64,000 nt of DNA from Desmonostoc vinosum HA7617-LM4 (GCA_019359515.1 JAHHHC010000004.1:62001-126000); one strand, 5' to 3'; shown: positions 15,668-24,796, counted from the first letter of the stretch. Numbers and translations are program-made. The notes: generated by a model from the letters alone, not told the origin.

Positions 15668-16876
15668 ATGAGGCTATGCAATTCTTCAATTCTCATATTT
15701 ACCTGCTTGTCTTGCTTGAGTTTTTATCCAAATCGTGTAACTGCAACCACACCAAACTCTACACCTACACAACTTGCACAAGCTAGGGCTGTGAGTCCTG
15801 TTAAGCGTACTGTTCTGAAACTCGGTAACAGAGGTTCGGGTGTGCGAATGCTGCAAACTCGATTAAAAAAATTGAAATACTATAGTGGTGCAGTGGATGG
15901 AAGGTACGGTCTGAGTACGCAAACTGCTGTGATTAAATTTCAAAAAGCACAGGGTTTAAAAAGAGTCGATGGTATCGCTGATTTAGCAACTGTCAGAAGT
16001 TTGCAGGCAGTTTCAGAGATAAAAAATCAGTTTGTACCTGCTCCTATTTTCACCCCTACTAGTACACCTCTGACTACACCTCAATCAAACGTCCAGCCTA
16101 AGTCAACCAGGCGGGGTTTCGTCTGGTGGTCATTACTTAGTATTGGGATTTTAGGAAGTACTGGCGCACTCATTTATCTAATGAGATGGTTGGGCCAAGT
16201 TAAAAAGGTGCAAAAAACCAAAACCGTCGATTCAGAAGCTTTCAGTGATGCTCACCAAAACTCGTTGACGCCGTTGTCGCAGCAGTCAGACACTACACCA
16301 AATTTGCGTGAAAATAAAATATCTCCAGCTAGCTTACCACCTGCGCCATCACCGAATTTACATGAAAATACAATATCTCCAGCTAGCTTACCACCTGTCT
16401 CTACACAACTACTATCACCAGAAAAAACTTCTCGTCTAACTAAACTTAATATTGTTGATGAATTGATTAAAGACTTACGCAGTTCTGACTCCATCAAGCG
16501 ACGTAAAGCTATTTGGGATTTGGGTCAGCAAGGAGACTCACGAGCAATTCAACCATTGGTTGACCTGATGATTGATGCAGATTCTCAACAAGTTAGCTTG
16601 ATTTTGGCAGCTTTGGCAGAGATTGGTGTCCGCACACTCAAGCCAATGAATCGGGCGTTAGCAATTTCCATGCAAGATGAGAGTCCACAAGTACGGCAAA
16701 ATGCGATCCGTGACCTGACTCGTGTTTATGACATGATGGGACAAATGAGTCAGATGTTACGCCATGCATTGGAAGACCCCGATGCTGATGTGCAAGCAAC
16801 AGCACGATATGCTCTAACTCAGATGAATCGATTACGTAGCTTACCGCCAAGTGAAGAAACACAAGACAAGCAATGA
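15668..16876 (+). CDS. Secreted/membrane peptidoglycan-binding protein with HEAT repeats
   Basis: About 402 residues from ATG 15668; the longer open frame reads through repeat DNA and is rejected. An N-terminal hydrophobic signal (SSILIFTCLSCLSFY) is followed by a PG_binding_1 domain (~50-115: VLKLGNRGSGVRMLQTRLKKL, DGRYGLSTQTAVIKFQ). Next is a transmembrane helix (WWSLLSIGILGSTGALIYLM) and a Pro-rich linker with a ~19-residue duplicated unit (ENKISPASLPP / ENTISPASLPP). HEAT repeats (~270-390: RRKAIWDLGQQGDSRAIQPLV, VRQNAIRDLTRVY) end the protein. It probably anchors a protein-binding cytosolic or periplasmic HEAT module to the envelope. The partner is unknown. Confidence 0.75.
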   Translation: MRLCNSSILIFTCLSCLSFYPNRVTATTPNSTPTQLAQARAVSPVKRTVLKLGNRGSGVRMLQTRLKKLKYYSGAVDGRYGLSTQTAVIKFQKAQGLKRVDGIADLATVRSLQAVSEIKNQFVPAPIFTPTSTPLTTPQSNVQPKSTRRGFVWWSLLSIGILGSTGALIYLMRWLGQVKKVQKTKTVDSEAFSDAHQNSLTPLSQQSDTTPNLRENKISPASLPPAPSPNLHENTISPASLPPVSTQLLSPEKTSRLTKLNIVDELIKDLRSSDSIKRRKAIWDLGQQGDSRAIQPLVDLMIDADSQQVSLILAALAEIGVRTLKPMNRALAISMQDESPQVRQNAIRDLTRVYDMMGQMSQMLRHALEDPDADVQATARYALTQMNRLRSLPPSEETQDKQ

Positions 16877-17251
16877 AGGTAAGTATAAGTACCGTCTAGA
16901 TAAATTTTGGAGAAAATGTAAATAATTGTTAACTTTATTCACATAGCTTACCTTGTTTTTCGTCCCCAGTGATTATTCCTTGGTGGGGAATGGGGAATGG
17001 GGAATGGGGAATGGGGAATGGGGAATGGGGACACGGGGACACGGGGACACGGGGACGCGGGGACGCGGGGACGCGGAGAAAATTTCTCCCACATCCCCCG
17101 GTTACTGAGCGAAGTCGAAGTGCCCGGTTACTGAGCGAAGTCGAAGTGCATCCCCCCAACCGTTTGGTAGGATTAGATTCTAGGGAAATATCCGCAAACG
17201 GGGATATCCTCGTTGTAGCCACTCATAAAACCTAATTCATCCTTCAGCATT
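16877..17251 (+). repeat. Tandem short-repeat spacer before kinase 1
   Basis: No gene is visible. Bases ~16984-17028 are GGGGAAT units; 17029-17078 are 8-bp GGGGACAC then GGGGACGC units. Bases 17100-17150 hold two 26-bp copies of GGTTACTGAGCGAAGTCGAA plus GTGC. The sequence then becomes unique shortly before the kinase start. Kinase 1 presumably takes its promoter from here or from upstream of 16.97 kb. Confidence 0.8.
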
Positions 17252-18943
17252 ATGCATGTCTATTGCAGTAAACAACACGCAAATAATGGTAGCAATCGTT
17301 TTTGCACCCACTGTGGTGAACCATTGTCTCTTGCTGTTGGACAGGTTGTGGATAATCGCTATCAAATTGTGCGTCAACTGGGGCAAGGTGGCTTTGGACG
17401 CACTTACTTAGCAAAAGATATAAATAATTCTGATCAAATATGCGTACTGAAGGAATTTGCACCCCAAGTACAAGAACAGCAGGATTTAAAAAAAGCTAAA
17501 GAGTTGTTTGAGCGAGAAGCAAGTGTTTTAAAAAGACTACAGCATTTGCAAATTCCTCGTTTTCACGCTTCGCTGCAATCGAAAATAGGTAATAAAGATT
17601 TTTTCTTTCTAATACAAGACTATATAGAAGGTGATAATTTTTACCAATTATTGGAACAGCGTCACGAACAAGGTAAGACTTTTACCGAAGAGGAAATTAT
17701 CACCCTATTCAAACAGATTTTACCCGTGTTGTCCTACATTCATTCGTTGGGTGTTGTTCACCGGGATATCTCGCCAGATAACATAATTTGGCGGCGTTCT
17801 GATAATTTGCCAGTGCTGATTGATTTTGGTGGTGTTAAGCAATTGCCAGCTTCTCAAGGTTTCTGGTTTACCAAGTTGGCAATTAATCATACTTTGTTAG
17901 GTAAAAAAGGTTACGCTCCAGAAGAACAACTGAGGCAAGGTGTAGTATATTTTAATAGCGATTTCTACTCTCTGGCTGTGACAGCATTGGTATTATTCAC
18001 AGGTAGAGAACCGCAAAAATTATACGATAGCTATCAAGGGGTTTGGTATTGGGGAAAGGAAATTAATGTTAGCCCCAGACTAGAATCTGTATTAAAAAAG
18101 ATGTTGGCTTATAAACCGAACGATCGCTACCAAGGAGCTGAGCAAATCCTTAAAGATTTACCACCTTTAGGTTCCACCATACCCCCCGTTTATATTACCA
18201 AACTAAAAACGATGGTAGCTGCCCCAAAACAAAAAAGTGGTAATAACTTCATCAGTAGATTCCACAGCCAAACACAAGCACTTGTTCAAAAAGTACATCT
18301 ACCTACTTGGTTTCGCCCTTTCGCTGTCAGTTTTGGGGGAACAGCTTTGGTGATTTTAACTGGTGTTGGTACTTGGGCGATCGTCAATTCTGTGATTCGC
18401 AGCGTATCATCAATTTCAGTACCATCGATTTCGTTACCAAAACTCCCATCCTTACCAAAATCCACCAATAAACCAGATAGCAACGAAGGAACAGGTAATA
18501 GTCCTCGACAAATTTTAAGCCGTCGCCAACAATTAGAGATTCCTGAAGGATTTTTTACCCGTGTGATAGATAGCTTGTTTTATGCTAAAAAGCCAGAACT
18601 CCAGGGACGCAGCCTTACATCCAGCTCAGAAGATGAAGCTTTACGCAATGAATGGTATGGTATTGCTGGAGATTTTTTAAATAAAATAGAACAAGCTAAT
18701 ATCAGTACAGAAGCTCGTCAGAAATTAGGAACTTTTCGTCAACAAGATTACAATACTTGGCGAAAGCAAGCAAGAGCAGGACAGTTGGGGAACTATACAA
18801 TTAGTCAACTCAACAAAGACACCAATGAAAAATTTGCTAGCTTGTTCCCCGATCAACAACGTGAGAAACTAAACCAGCAGACTTTCGGACAAATTTGGTA
18901 CGCTTTAGCTGCTGATCAAGTCAGTAAAGCGCAGAGTAGATGA
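17252..18943 (+). CDS. Zinc-ribbon serine/threonine kinase, membrane-anchored (copy 1)
   Basis: A 563-residue kinase. The N-terminus is a short zinc-ribbon-like segment with Cys5, His9, Cys18 and Cys21. The Hanks-type kinase domain follows (~35-305): glycine loop GQGGFG (44-49), Lys67 in CVLKEF, catalytic HRDISPDN (170-177) and DFGGVK (191-196). A single transmembrane helix lies near 345-372. The outer C-terminal domain (~420-560) is shared with the next gene (LSRRQQL, LQGRSLTSSSEDEALRNEW, RQKLGTF, FGQIWYALAAD). It belongs to the cyanobacterial zinc-ribbon kinases usually called 4-Cys type, here C3H. All catalytic residues are present. It probably signals from envelope to cytosol; substrates are unknown. 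Confidence 0.9.
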   Translation: MHVYCSKQHANNGSNRFCTHCGEPLSLAVGQVVDNRYQIVRQLGQGGFGRTYLAKDINNSDQICVLKEFAPQVQEQQDLKKAKELFEREASVLKRLQHLQIPRFHASLQSKIGNKDFFFLIQDYIEGDNFYQLLEQRHEQGKTFTEEEIITLFKQILPVLSYIHSLGVVHRDISPDNIIWRRSDNLPVLIDFGGVKQLPASQGFWFTKLAINHTLLGKKGYAPEEQLRQGVVYFNSDFYSLAVTALVLFTGREPQKLYDSYQGVWYWGKEINVSPRLESVLKKMLAYKPNDRYQGAEQILKDLPPLGSTIPPVYITKLKTMVAAPKQKSGNNFISRFHSQTQALVQKVHLPTWFRPFAVSFGGTALVILTGVGTWAIVNSVIRSVSSISVPSISLPKLPSLPKSTNKPDSNEGTGNSPRQILSRRQQLEIPEGFFTRVIDSLFYAKKPELQGRSLTSSSEDEALRNEWYGIAGDFLNKIEQANISTEARQKLGTFRQQDYNTWRKQARAGQLGNYTISQLNKDTNEKFASLFPDQQREKLNQQTFGQIWYALAADQVSKAQSR

Positions 18944-19008
18944 GGGAGATGTGGTTCGACTCCGCTCACCAACCAGGAGATGAGGGGGACGCGGGGACGC
19001 GGAGAATA

Positions 19009-19095
19009 ATCAATGACTAATGACCAATAACAAATGACCAATGACTAATGACCAATAACAAATGACCAATGACCAACGACCAATAACAAATGACC
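19009..19095 (+). repeat. STRR array of AATGACC/AATAACA heptamers overlapping a start codon
   Basis: Heptamers AATGACT, AATGACC, AATAACA and variants run without a break from about 19009 to the start codon of kinase 2. The ATG at 19090 is itself part of an AATGACC unit. No Shine-Dalgarno sequence is visible in this leader. The family of heptamers differs from the ATTCGTA arrays elsewhere. Confidence 0.85.
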
Positions 19096-21270
19096 AAATT
19101 ATATTGCTCTAAAGGACACGAAAATTCTCCTGGTAGTCGATTTTGTTTCCAGTGTGGTGAAAACTTATTAGAGATGTCTATGAAACATGGTATCCAACCA
19201 GGGCAAACTTTAGGCGATCGCTATGCAATTATACGTCAACTTGGTCAAGGAGGATTCGGACGAACTTATCTAGCAGAAGATATTAATCGTTTCCGCGAAC
19301 TTTGCGTTTTAAAGGAGTTTTCTCCTCAAGTGCAAACTCCTTATGTTGTGCAAAAAGCAGAGGAATTGTTTCAGCGGGAAGCGAGTGTATTATATAAGCT
19401 ACAACATCCCCAAATTCCCCGGTTTCGCGAACTGTTACGCATCAATATAGAAGGTAAAGAATATTTATTTTTAGTACAAGATTATGTAGAAGGGCAAACT
19501 TATAATTCTTTATTAAATACTCGCCTACAGCAGGGTTTACGGTTTACAGAAGCAGAAGCACGCCAACTCTTACAGCAAATTTTACCAGTTCTTGATTATA
19601 TTCACTCTCTGGGCGTAATTCATCGAGATATCTCTCCAGATAACTTAATTCTTCGCAATGTCGATCAACTACCAGTGTTAATTGACTTTGGTGGTGTTAA
19701 ACAAGTAGTCGCTACTGTTGCCTCTCAGTATTATCAACCGGGTGAAGTTGCACATACTCCACCAGCAACTCTCTTAGGTAAAGTGGGATTTGCCCCTCCA
19801 GAACAGATGCAAACGGGGGTGGTGTCTCCTCATAGCGATTTGTATGCTTTGGCAGTCACTATAGTAGTTTTACTGACAGGAAAACAACCTCATGAGTTGA
19901 TTGATACTCGCACTCTAACTTGGCAATGGCGGCGGGAAGTCAACTTGAGTTCGACTTTGGGGCAGGTATTAGATAAAATGCTCTCTGCGAGGCCAGGCGA
20001 TCGCTATCAATCAGTCCGTCAAGTCCAAGCAGCCCTCAACCCCTCCCCCGTCAGCTATCCCGCAACTCAACACCCCCCCCAAAATCCCACATCTAACACC
20101 GTCGCCCTCTCCCCCACCCCAGTTGGTGAGCGAAGTCGTACCACACCCCCGGTTGGTGAGCGAAGTCGTACCACACCCCCGGTTGGTGAGCAAAGTCGAA
20201 CCACACCCCCCTTTTGGACACCAGCCAAAACTTTCTTAATAGCACTAGTACTAACGAGTACTGCTGGATTAGCTTTGTGGGGAGTCAATAACAGCCGCCA
20301 CTCAGGAGAAATCAACCCCACCCCCACAGCCACCCCTACCCCGACTAGTAGCCAGCCAACCGATCCCTTAGCGAAATATTCACCACAAGAACGGCAACGT
20401 AAAGAAAGATTAAGCGATCGCCGTCAACAGTTGGGCGTTGACTCTAACTTCTACATCAGTTTAGTCAATCAAGTTTTCTGGGAGAGAAATCCGAGTTTGC
20501 GAGGGCGTACACTCAGCGATGGTACAGAGGACGAGAGTTTGCGGGCGGAGTGGGATAAAACAGCAGCCCAATTGTTAGAGAAACTTTCAATACTGAGTGC
20601 TAAAGCGCGTAGGCAACTAGGAACTTACACAGCAGCCGAACGCGATCGCTGGAAAGTGGAAGTCAACAAGATTAACGTTGGTAGCCGTTCTTTATTTGAT
20701 TTAGGTGATGCTGCTTTTTTAAGTGTATTTCCTGAGCAGCGCGGTAAAGATTTTGCAAATCAGCCTATAGGGCAAGTTTGGTATGGATTTGTCAGCGACA
20801 AACTCAGCGCCATCCTTGCTGGTAGTGCTTTCCAGAAACTTGTTTTTGATCCTGATGCGACGAATGAAACAGTTAGTGGTACTCTCAAACCAGGTGGTGG
20901 TAAAGTTTTCATTGCCGAACTCACCAAAGAGCAATCTTTAGATTTGCAGCTAGAAGCAAATTCTCAAGTTTTATTATCAGTTTATTCGCCTTCCGGCAAA
21001 GTTACATTTTTAGAAGATTCTAAGCAACGTAGTTTATCAACAAAATTACCAGAAAACGGTTTTTATGAGTTTGTTGTTGTGTCTACAGCACCAAAAACAC
21101 TAGATTATCAACTCAGCATGACAGTCGAAACTCCTACCCCACCATCACCAACACCAACACCAACAGAGACTAGTACACCATCACCAACACCAACGGAAAC
21201 TACTAGTACACCCACGCCAACAGCAACTCCTACGCCTACTGTTGAAACAACACCTGAGAATAATTCGTAA
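19090..21270 (+). CDS. Zinc-ribbon serine/threonine kinase, membrane-anchored (copy 2)
   Basis: A 726-residue paralogue of the preceding kinase, sharing every module. The zinc ribbon has Cys5/His9/Cys18/Cys21. The kinase domain has GQGGFG, CVLKEF, HRDISPDN and DFGGVK. A transmembrane helix (FLIALVLTSTAGLALWGV) is followed by the shared external domain (LSDRRQQLG, LRGRTLSDGTEDESLRAEW, IGQVWYGFVSD). It adds a beta-rich domain resembling a PPC (bacterial pre-peptidase C-terminal) fold at ~595-680. The tail is Pro/Thr-rich (TPTPT). The linker before the membrane helix contains three TPPVGERSRT units made from a repeat. The stop codon lies in an AATTCGTAA heptamer. Likely an envelope-sensing kinase; signal and substrates unknown. 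Confidence 0.9.
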   Translation: MTKLYCSKGHENSPGSRFCFQCGENLLEMSMKHGIQPGQTLGDRYAIIRQLGQGGFGRTYLAEDINRFRELCVLKEFSPQVQTPYVVQKAEELFQREASVLYKLQHPQIPRFRELLRINIEGKEYLFLVQDYVEGQTYNSLLNTRLQQGLRFTEAEARQLLQQILPVLDYIHSLGVIHRDISPDNLILRNVDQLPVLIDFGGVKQVVATVASQYYQPGEVAHTPPATLLGKVGFAPPEQMQTGVVSPHSDLYALAVTIVVLLTGKQPHELIDTRTLTWQWRREVNLSSTLGQVLDKMLSARPGDRYQSVRQVQAALNPSPVSYPATQHPPQNPTSNTVALSPTPVGERSRTTPPVGERSRTTPPVGEQSRTTPPFWTPAKTFLIALVLTSTAGLALWGVNNSRHSGEINPTPTATPTPTSSQPTDPLAKYSPQERQRKERLSDRRQQLGVDSNFYISLVNQVFWERNPSLRGRTLSDGTEDESLRAEWDKTAAQLLEKLSILSAKARRQLGTYTAAERDRWKVEVNKINVGSRSLFDLGDAAFLSVFPEQRGKDFANQPIGQVWYGFVSDKLSAILAGSAFQKLVFDPDATNETVSGTLKPGGGKVFIAELTKEQSLDLQLEANSQVLLSVYSPSGKVTFLEDSKQRSLSTKLPENGFYEFVVVSTAPKTLDYQLSMTVETPTPPSPTPTPTETSTPSPTPTETTSTPTPTATPTPTVETTPENNS
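20121..20210 (+). repeat. 30-bp tandem repeat expanded in frame inside kinase 2
   Basis: Three 30-bp units (20121-20150, 20151-20180, 20181-20210), each beginning GGTTGGTGAGCGAAGTCG, encode ten-residue TPPVGERSRT repeats between the kinase domain and the membrane helix. The core GAGCGAAGTCG is the same repeat seen between genes at 13.48, 17.1, 33.13, 44.74 and 48.75 kb. A multiple of three keeps the frame. Confidence 0.85.
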
Positions 21271-21425
21271 TGACGCGACGCTCCTGTGTCGCTCTAAGCG
21301 AAGCTATGCCGCAGGCTTTACGCTGACGCTCGTACCTCGCTACCGCTAACGCTAACGCTATCGAGGACTCGCTACAGCTTCGCTAACGCTAACGTAATTC
21401 GTAATTCGTAATTAAGTTTTGTAAT
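21258..21425 (+). repeat. Composite repeat: heptamer stop, GCTAACGCT-rich block, ATTCGTA array
   Basis: The block begins in AATTCGTAA at the kinase 2 stop, continues through ACGCGACGCTCCTGTGTCGCT and several GCTAACGCT units, and ends in an ATTCGTA array and AATTAAGTTTTGTAATG. A matching block is present in the opposite orientation at about 53855-53965. No gene is visible from here to 21572, only a short hypothetical reading of unconvincing composition. Confidence 0.8.
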
Positions 21426-21572
21426 GCGGAAGAAGACGAGAACGATTTAAAAGCGTATTATGCTGCTAAAGCTGAAAATCTGGATAATTTTTAGGAATTA
21501 GGCATAAATTGTATGAAGTTAACTGGCGTTGCGATCGCAACTTCAAGCCAGTCAAAATAGTTATTTGTAGAA

Positions 21573-22340
21573 ATGTCATCTAAATCAGGCAACACAGCTA
21601 AACTATTAGTGGGAGTTACTGCCTTTATCACGGCCGTAGCAGGCATTTTAACTGCCACTTTGGGGACAGGTGGAATACCTGCATTAATCGAAGCTATTAA
21701 CGGTTCTTCAAAGACAAATCCGCAGCCAACAACTTCACCAAGTCCCTCTACAACAGAAATTTCTAAACCAAATCCCTCTGCAACAGAAACAGTAAAACCC
21801 AGTAATCCAGGTGATAACGATCAGCCTGGTTCTGGTATTATTCAAAGATCAGGAAATGGCGACTGTAACCCTAATGTAGCTACGGGTCAAGGAGCTACAA
21901 TTACAATTATTTGTACTCCCAAGTCTAATAACTCCTTCGGAAATATACCCTCTTTTGGAAATGTACCTTCTTTAGAAAGATCTACCTCAAATGTTCAGTT
22001 GCAAACAACAGTAACAGGATTACAGCGTGGCAGTAATAAGTTTACGCTATTACTGACTAATAGTACGCCAGATCAATCTGTTGATATTTCTACTCGTAGA
22101 CTTGATATTTCTGATGACTCTGACAACACTTATGAGTTAGACAGTTTAGCGATGCATGGCACAGGTCTTAGTAAAACTGTGCCTCCACAAGGCCGGATCA
22201 AGATTAATTATATTTTGTCTTCACCGATTAGCAATGAAGCTACCTCAGTAACTTTTACATTAAATAATGTTTGGGCACAACCAAGAGGAAGCAAGTTTTC
22301 GTCAAACTTACCTCAAATTCAATGGACAACTAAACTTTAG
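21573..22340 (+). CDS. Hypothetical membrane-anchored exported protein
   Basis: 255 residues. A hydrophobic N-terminal helix (LLVGVTAFITAVAGILTATLG, ~11-31) probably acts as signal or anchor. A Ser/Thr/Pro-rich spacer (~45-90) follows, and then a beta-rich C-terminal domain (~140-255). That domain reads like an Ig-like fold (LQTTVTGLQRG, FTLLLTNSTPDQSVDIS, INYILSS, VTFTLNNVW). Two Cys (in GDCNP and IICTP) could form a disulfide. I do not recognise the family. It is convergent with the PhnD-like gene: the two stop codons overlap within TTAG. Its start lacks a strong ribosome site. It may extend the kinase locus functionally, but nothing shows that. Confidence 0.6.
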   Translation: MSSKSGNTAKLLVGVTAFITAVAGILTATLGTGGIPALIEAINGSSKTNPQPTTSPSPSTTEISKPNPSATETVKPSNPGDNDQPGSGIIQRSGNGDCNPNVATGQGATITIICTPKSNNSFGNIPSFGNVPSLERSTSNVQLQTTVTGLQRGSNKFTLLLTNSTPDQSVDISTRRLDISDDSDNTYELDSLAMHGTGLSKTVPPQGRIKINYILSSPISNEATSVTFTLNNVWAQPRGSKFSSNLPQIQWTTKL

Positions 22341-23137
22341 TGGGTAAAATTCAAACTTTTTACTGACTCAGCACTCAGTACTTGATAATCTTTTAATTCC
22401 ACTGCGGAAAAACGTCTGACTCCGAATTGTTCCATCACTCTTTGTAATTCTGCATCTGGTCGGAGTAAGGCCAATTGTATTTGCTGAATTAAAGATATAC
22501 CTAAATGCCGTGCTGCTACTATCGGTGGCATGGGGGAAGGGCCAAGGACTTCTACCACGCGTAAATGCTGTGCTAGTTCAGGAAAATCGTGTAATTCTTG
22601 TCCTAGCACTACACTATCAATTGCTGCACAATCGGCCAATCCCTCAACCACCCAGCGAATTGAACGCTGATGAAAGCCTGATTGTATTGTCTTCGCAAAA
22701 AAATCAAAAGAATATTTTTCTTGAATTAATTTGTGGCGAAGCAAGTTGTAGCCGCTATTTGAACCAAGGTCGTTGTAGCAAAATGTTTTCTGTGCTAAAT
22801 CTGCAAACACTTTAATATCGCTATCTGCATTCACAATTACATCTGCAAAATAGATAGGACGATTTTGATAACGAGATGCCTGCATCACAGGCGCGACTAA
22901 TGTCTGCAATTGGTCTGAAACACTCTGACAATAACGAATTAATGGTAATCCACAAATAAACGCTAGATCTATTTTGTCTTCAAACAGTAAAGAATCTTCA
23001 AGGGGATCGCATTCACCTTGATGTAGTTGAGTTTCTACTGCTAAAATTCGACTTAAATAAGCTGCGATCGCTTGATAAAATTTAAACCAATTAGGAGATA
23101 AATAAGATACAAATCGCAAACTTCTAGATGGAGTCAT
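22337..23137 (-). CDS. PhnD-like periplasmic-binding-fold protein without signal peptide
   Basis: 266 residues of the phosphate/phosphite/phosphonate-binding PhnD-like family. It shows LRFVSYLSP at the start, DLAFICGLPLIRYC (the conserved D-hydrophobic segment after strand 3), and YFADVIVNADS. FCYNDLGSNSGYNLLRHKL matches the family's DP.S.SGY..., and DCAAIDSVVL follows. No N-terminal signal peptide is present, so it may stay cytosolic or have lost export. Its ATG overlaps the stop of the upstream small gene (ATGA), forming one transcript with it. The neighbours are sulfonate-type binding protein and SfnB-like genes, so the ligand may be an oxyanion or organosulfur compound. Confidence 0.75.
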   Translation of the reverse strand: MTPSRSLRFVSYLSPNWFKFYQAIAAYLSRILAVETQLHQGECDPLEDSLLFEDKIDLAFICGLPLIRYCQSVSDQLQTLVAPVMQASRYQNRPIYFADVIVNADSDIKVFADLAQKTFCYNDLGSNSGYNLLRHKLIQEKYSFDFFAKTIQSGFHQRSIRWVVEGLADCAAIDSVVLGQELHDFPELAQHLRVVEVLGPSPMPPIVAARHLGISLIQQIQLALLRPDAELQRVMEQFGVRRFSAVELKDYQVLSAESVKSLNFTH

Positions 23138-23373
23138 TCTTGTTCCAAAACAGAGTTATTATGAGAAGCTTGAGCTAACTTTCGCCCAGACCAATGAATA
23201 TATAAAAAGCCTAGACTAGCAAAAGTTAGCAGCATAAATTTAAAAACTATTGTATATGCTTTAGTGTGCCACCACAGCTTTTTAAACAATGTTATCAGTT
23301 GTAGTAAATTACTCAAATAATCGTAATTTTTCCTTTGAGTTTTGTGAGTTGTTATATTCTGTGCTAATGCCAT
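23134..23373 (-). CDS. Small single-pass membrane protein
   Basis: About 79 residues from ATG 23373, which has AAAGGG eight bases upstream; a start at 23397 is possible but poorer. One transmembrane helix is visible (TIVFKFMLLTFASLGFLYIHW). The N-terminal half is basic and polar (TTHKTQRKNYDYL). The stop overlaps the start of the PhnD-like gene by four bases, so the two are translationally coupled. Perhaps it anchors or helps that signal-less binding protein at the membrane (inference). No family is recognised. Confidence 0.6.
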   Translation of the reverse strand: MALAQNITTHKTQRKNYDYLSNLLQLITLFKKLWWHTKAYTIVFKFMLLTFASLGFLYIHWSGRKLAQASHNNSVLEQE

Positions 23374-23570
23374 CTTAATTACCCTTTGAAACCACAATTC
23401 AATAAAACAACACTAAATCGATATTATTAATGTATATTATATACTATATCAAACAACTTCGTCAAAATGGCCAATTTGTCAGCCACATAATACCCAAAGA
23501 AAAGCGCACACCCACCAAAATAGAAGACATAAAAATCTAAGAAATTACTTGTACTGACACACCTTAATAA

Positions 23571-24692
23571 CTACTTTTTAGCAAGTACTTCTTGAGGAGT
23601 AATTTCAGTGTATTGTTCAGGAGTCAAAAAGCCGTCTCTGACATTTACCTTTTTGGGTATGAGTTTTAAACTATACCATTTATCTGCAACTTCTTGTTGT
23701 TTGCTAATAATTTTTTCTGTGATTGCTACTAGAAAAAAATCATATTTTTCATGCATACTTTCCAAAGTAACTGCGTCGAGTTGAGTAGTTTGAGCAAGTA
23801 ATTTTGCAATTTTTTTGGGATTATTATTAGCCCAATTTTGTGCTTTATTCAGTTCTTCCAAAAATATTTTGATCACTTCTGGATTTTCCTCATAGAACTT
23901 GCGGGTAGTGGAATAATAGTTGTTAGTATCTCGCAAACCATTACCGCCATCTGTTAGCACACGACCAACTTTATTTTGAACATTTCTAGTAACAAAAGGT
24001 TCCCAGATAAACCAAGCATCAACTTTACCCTGACTAAATGCCACGTTTGCGTCGGGAGGTGGGAGAGCAACTGATTCTACATCAGTAAGTTTCAGCCCTT
24101 CTCTTTCTAATGCTCTTAGTAGTAAATAATGACCAATAGATGCTTTTTGAAAAGCAACTTTTTTCCCTATTAAATCCTTAACACTTTTCACAGAAGAGTT
24201 GAACGGAACTAACAGCGATACTGCTCTCCCATCAGAGGAATTAGCTGCTAAATAAACAAGAGGCGTTCCGGCTGCTTGGGAAAAAATAGCAGGTGATTCG
24301 GCTGTAGAGGCAATATTTAGTCCACCAGCATTCAGCGCTTCTAGCTGTTGCGGCCCGGCAGCAAATTCCGGCCATTCTACTTTATAACCTAGAGGTTCTA
24401 AGCGTTTTTCGAGAATACGTTTTTGTTCCAAAACTGCTAAAGCAGTAAGTTGTTTAGAACGTACAATTCTGACTAATTTATTCCCATTATTACCAGTTGT
24501 CTTAACTGTACTAGATGTAGCGGCTTGTGGCTGAGTATTGCTTGGCGATTGACTACAACTAAACAGCGTAGTAGACAGTACTAAACCATAACCAAGAGCA
24601 AATAATGCAGAACGACGAGTAATATTTTGATGTTTCCCAAAAGCAAACTTAAAAGACCGACGCTTAAATTTAAATGCTCTCTCACTATCCAT
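23571..24692 (-). CDS. Sulfonate/nitrate-type ABC transporter substrate-binding lipoprotein (SsuA-like)
   Basis: 373 residues. The N-terminus carries twin arginines (ITRRSALFALG), a hydrophobic stretch and a lipobox ending LFSC, so it is probably a lipoprotein, possibly Tat-exported. The mature part follows the SsuA/NMT1 fold: LVRIVRSKQL, KRLEPLGYKVEWPEFAAGPQQLEALNAGGLNIA, DLIGKKVAFQKASIGHYLLLRALEREGL, GKVDAWFIWEPFV. It binds an aliphatic sulfonate or related anion in the periplasm. The matching permease and ATPase genes are not in this window. The SfnB-like gene lies about 100 bases upstream on the same strand, supporting sulfur acquisition. Confidence 0.85.
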   Translation of the reverse strand: MDSERAFKFKRRSFKFAFGKHQNITRRSALFALGYGLVLSTTLFSCSQSPSNTQPQAATSSTVKTTGNNGNKLVRIVRSKQLTALAVLEQKRILEKRLEPLGYKVEWPEFAAGPQQLEALNAGGLNIASTAESPAIFSQAAGTPLVYLAANSSDGRAVSLLVPFNSSVKSVKDLIGKKVAFQKASIGHYLLLRALEREGLKLTDVESVALPPPDANVAFSQGKVDAWFIWEPFVTRNVQNKVGRVLTDGGNGLRDTNNYYSTTRKFYEENPEVIKIFLEELNKAQNWANNNPKKIAKLLAQTTQLDAVTLESMHEKYDFFLVAITEKIISKQQEVADKWYSLKLIPKKVNVRDGFLTPEQYTEITPQEVLAKK

Positions 24693-24796
24693 AACTCATC
24701 TCTGTGCGCCTCTGCGTGAAATAAACAAATAAGGAAATAAGGTGGGTTTTCCACCTTACATAACTGATGAGAGGTCTATGTGGCGGAAACTTTGGC

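Noticed and set aside
16969-17235. Open frame of 88 codons over GGGGAAT/GGGGACGC repeats, and its complement
   Set aside because: The translation is pure repeat (GMGNGEW, GDTGTRG); no family, no ribosome site.
18953-18975. GGTTCGACTCC resembling a tRNA T-arm
   Set aside because: It is part of the GAGCGAAGTCGAA repeat family in the other orientation; no cloverleaf around it.
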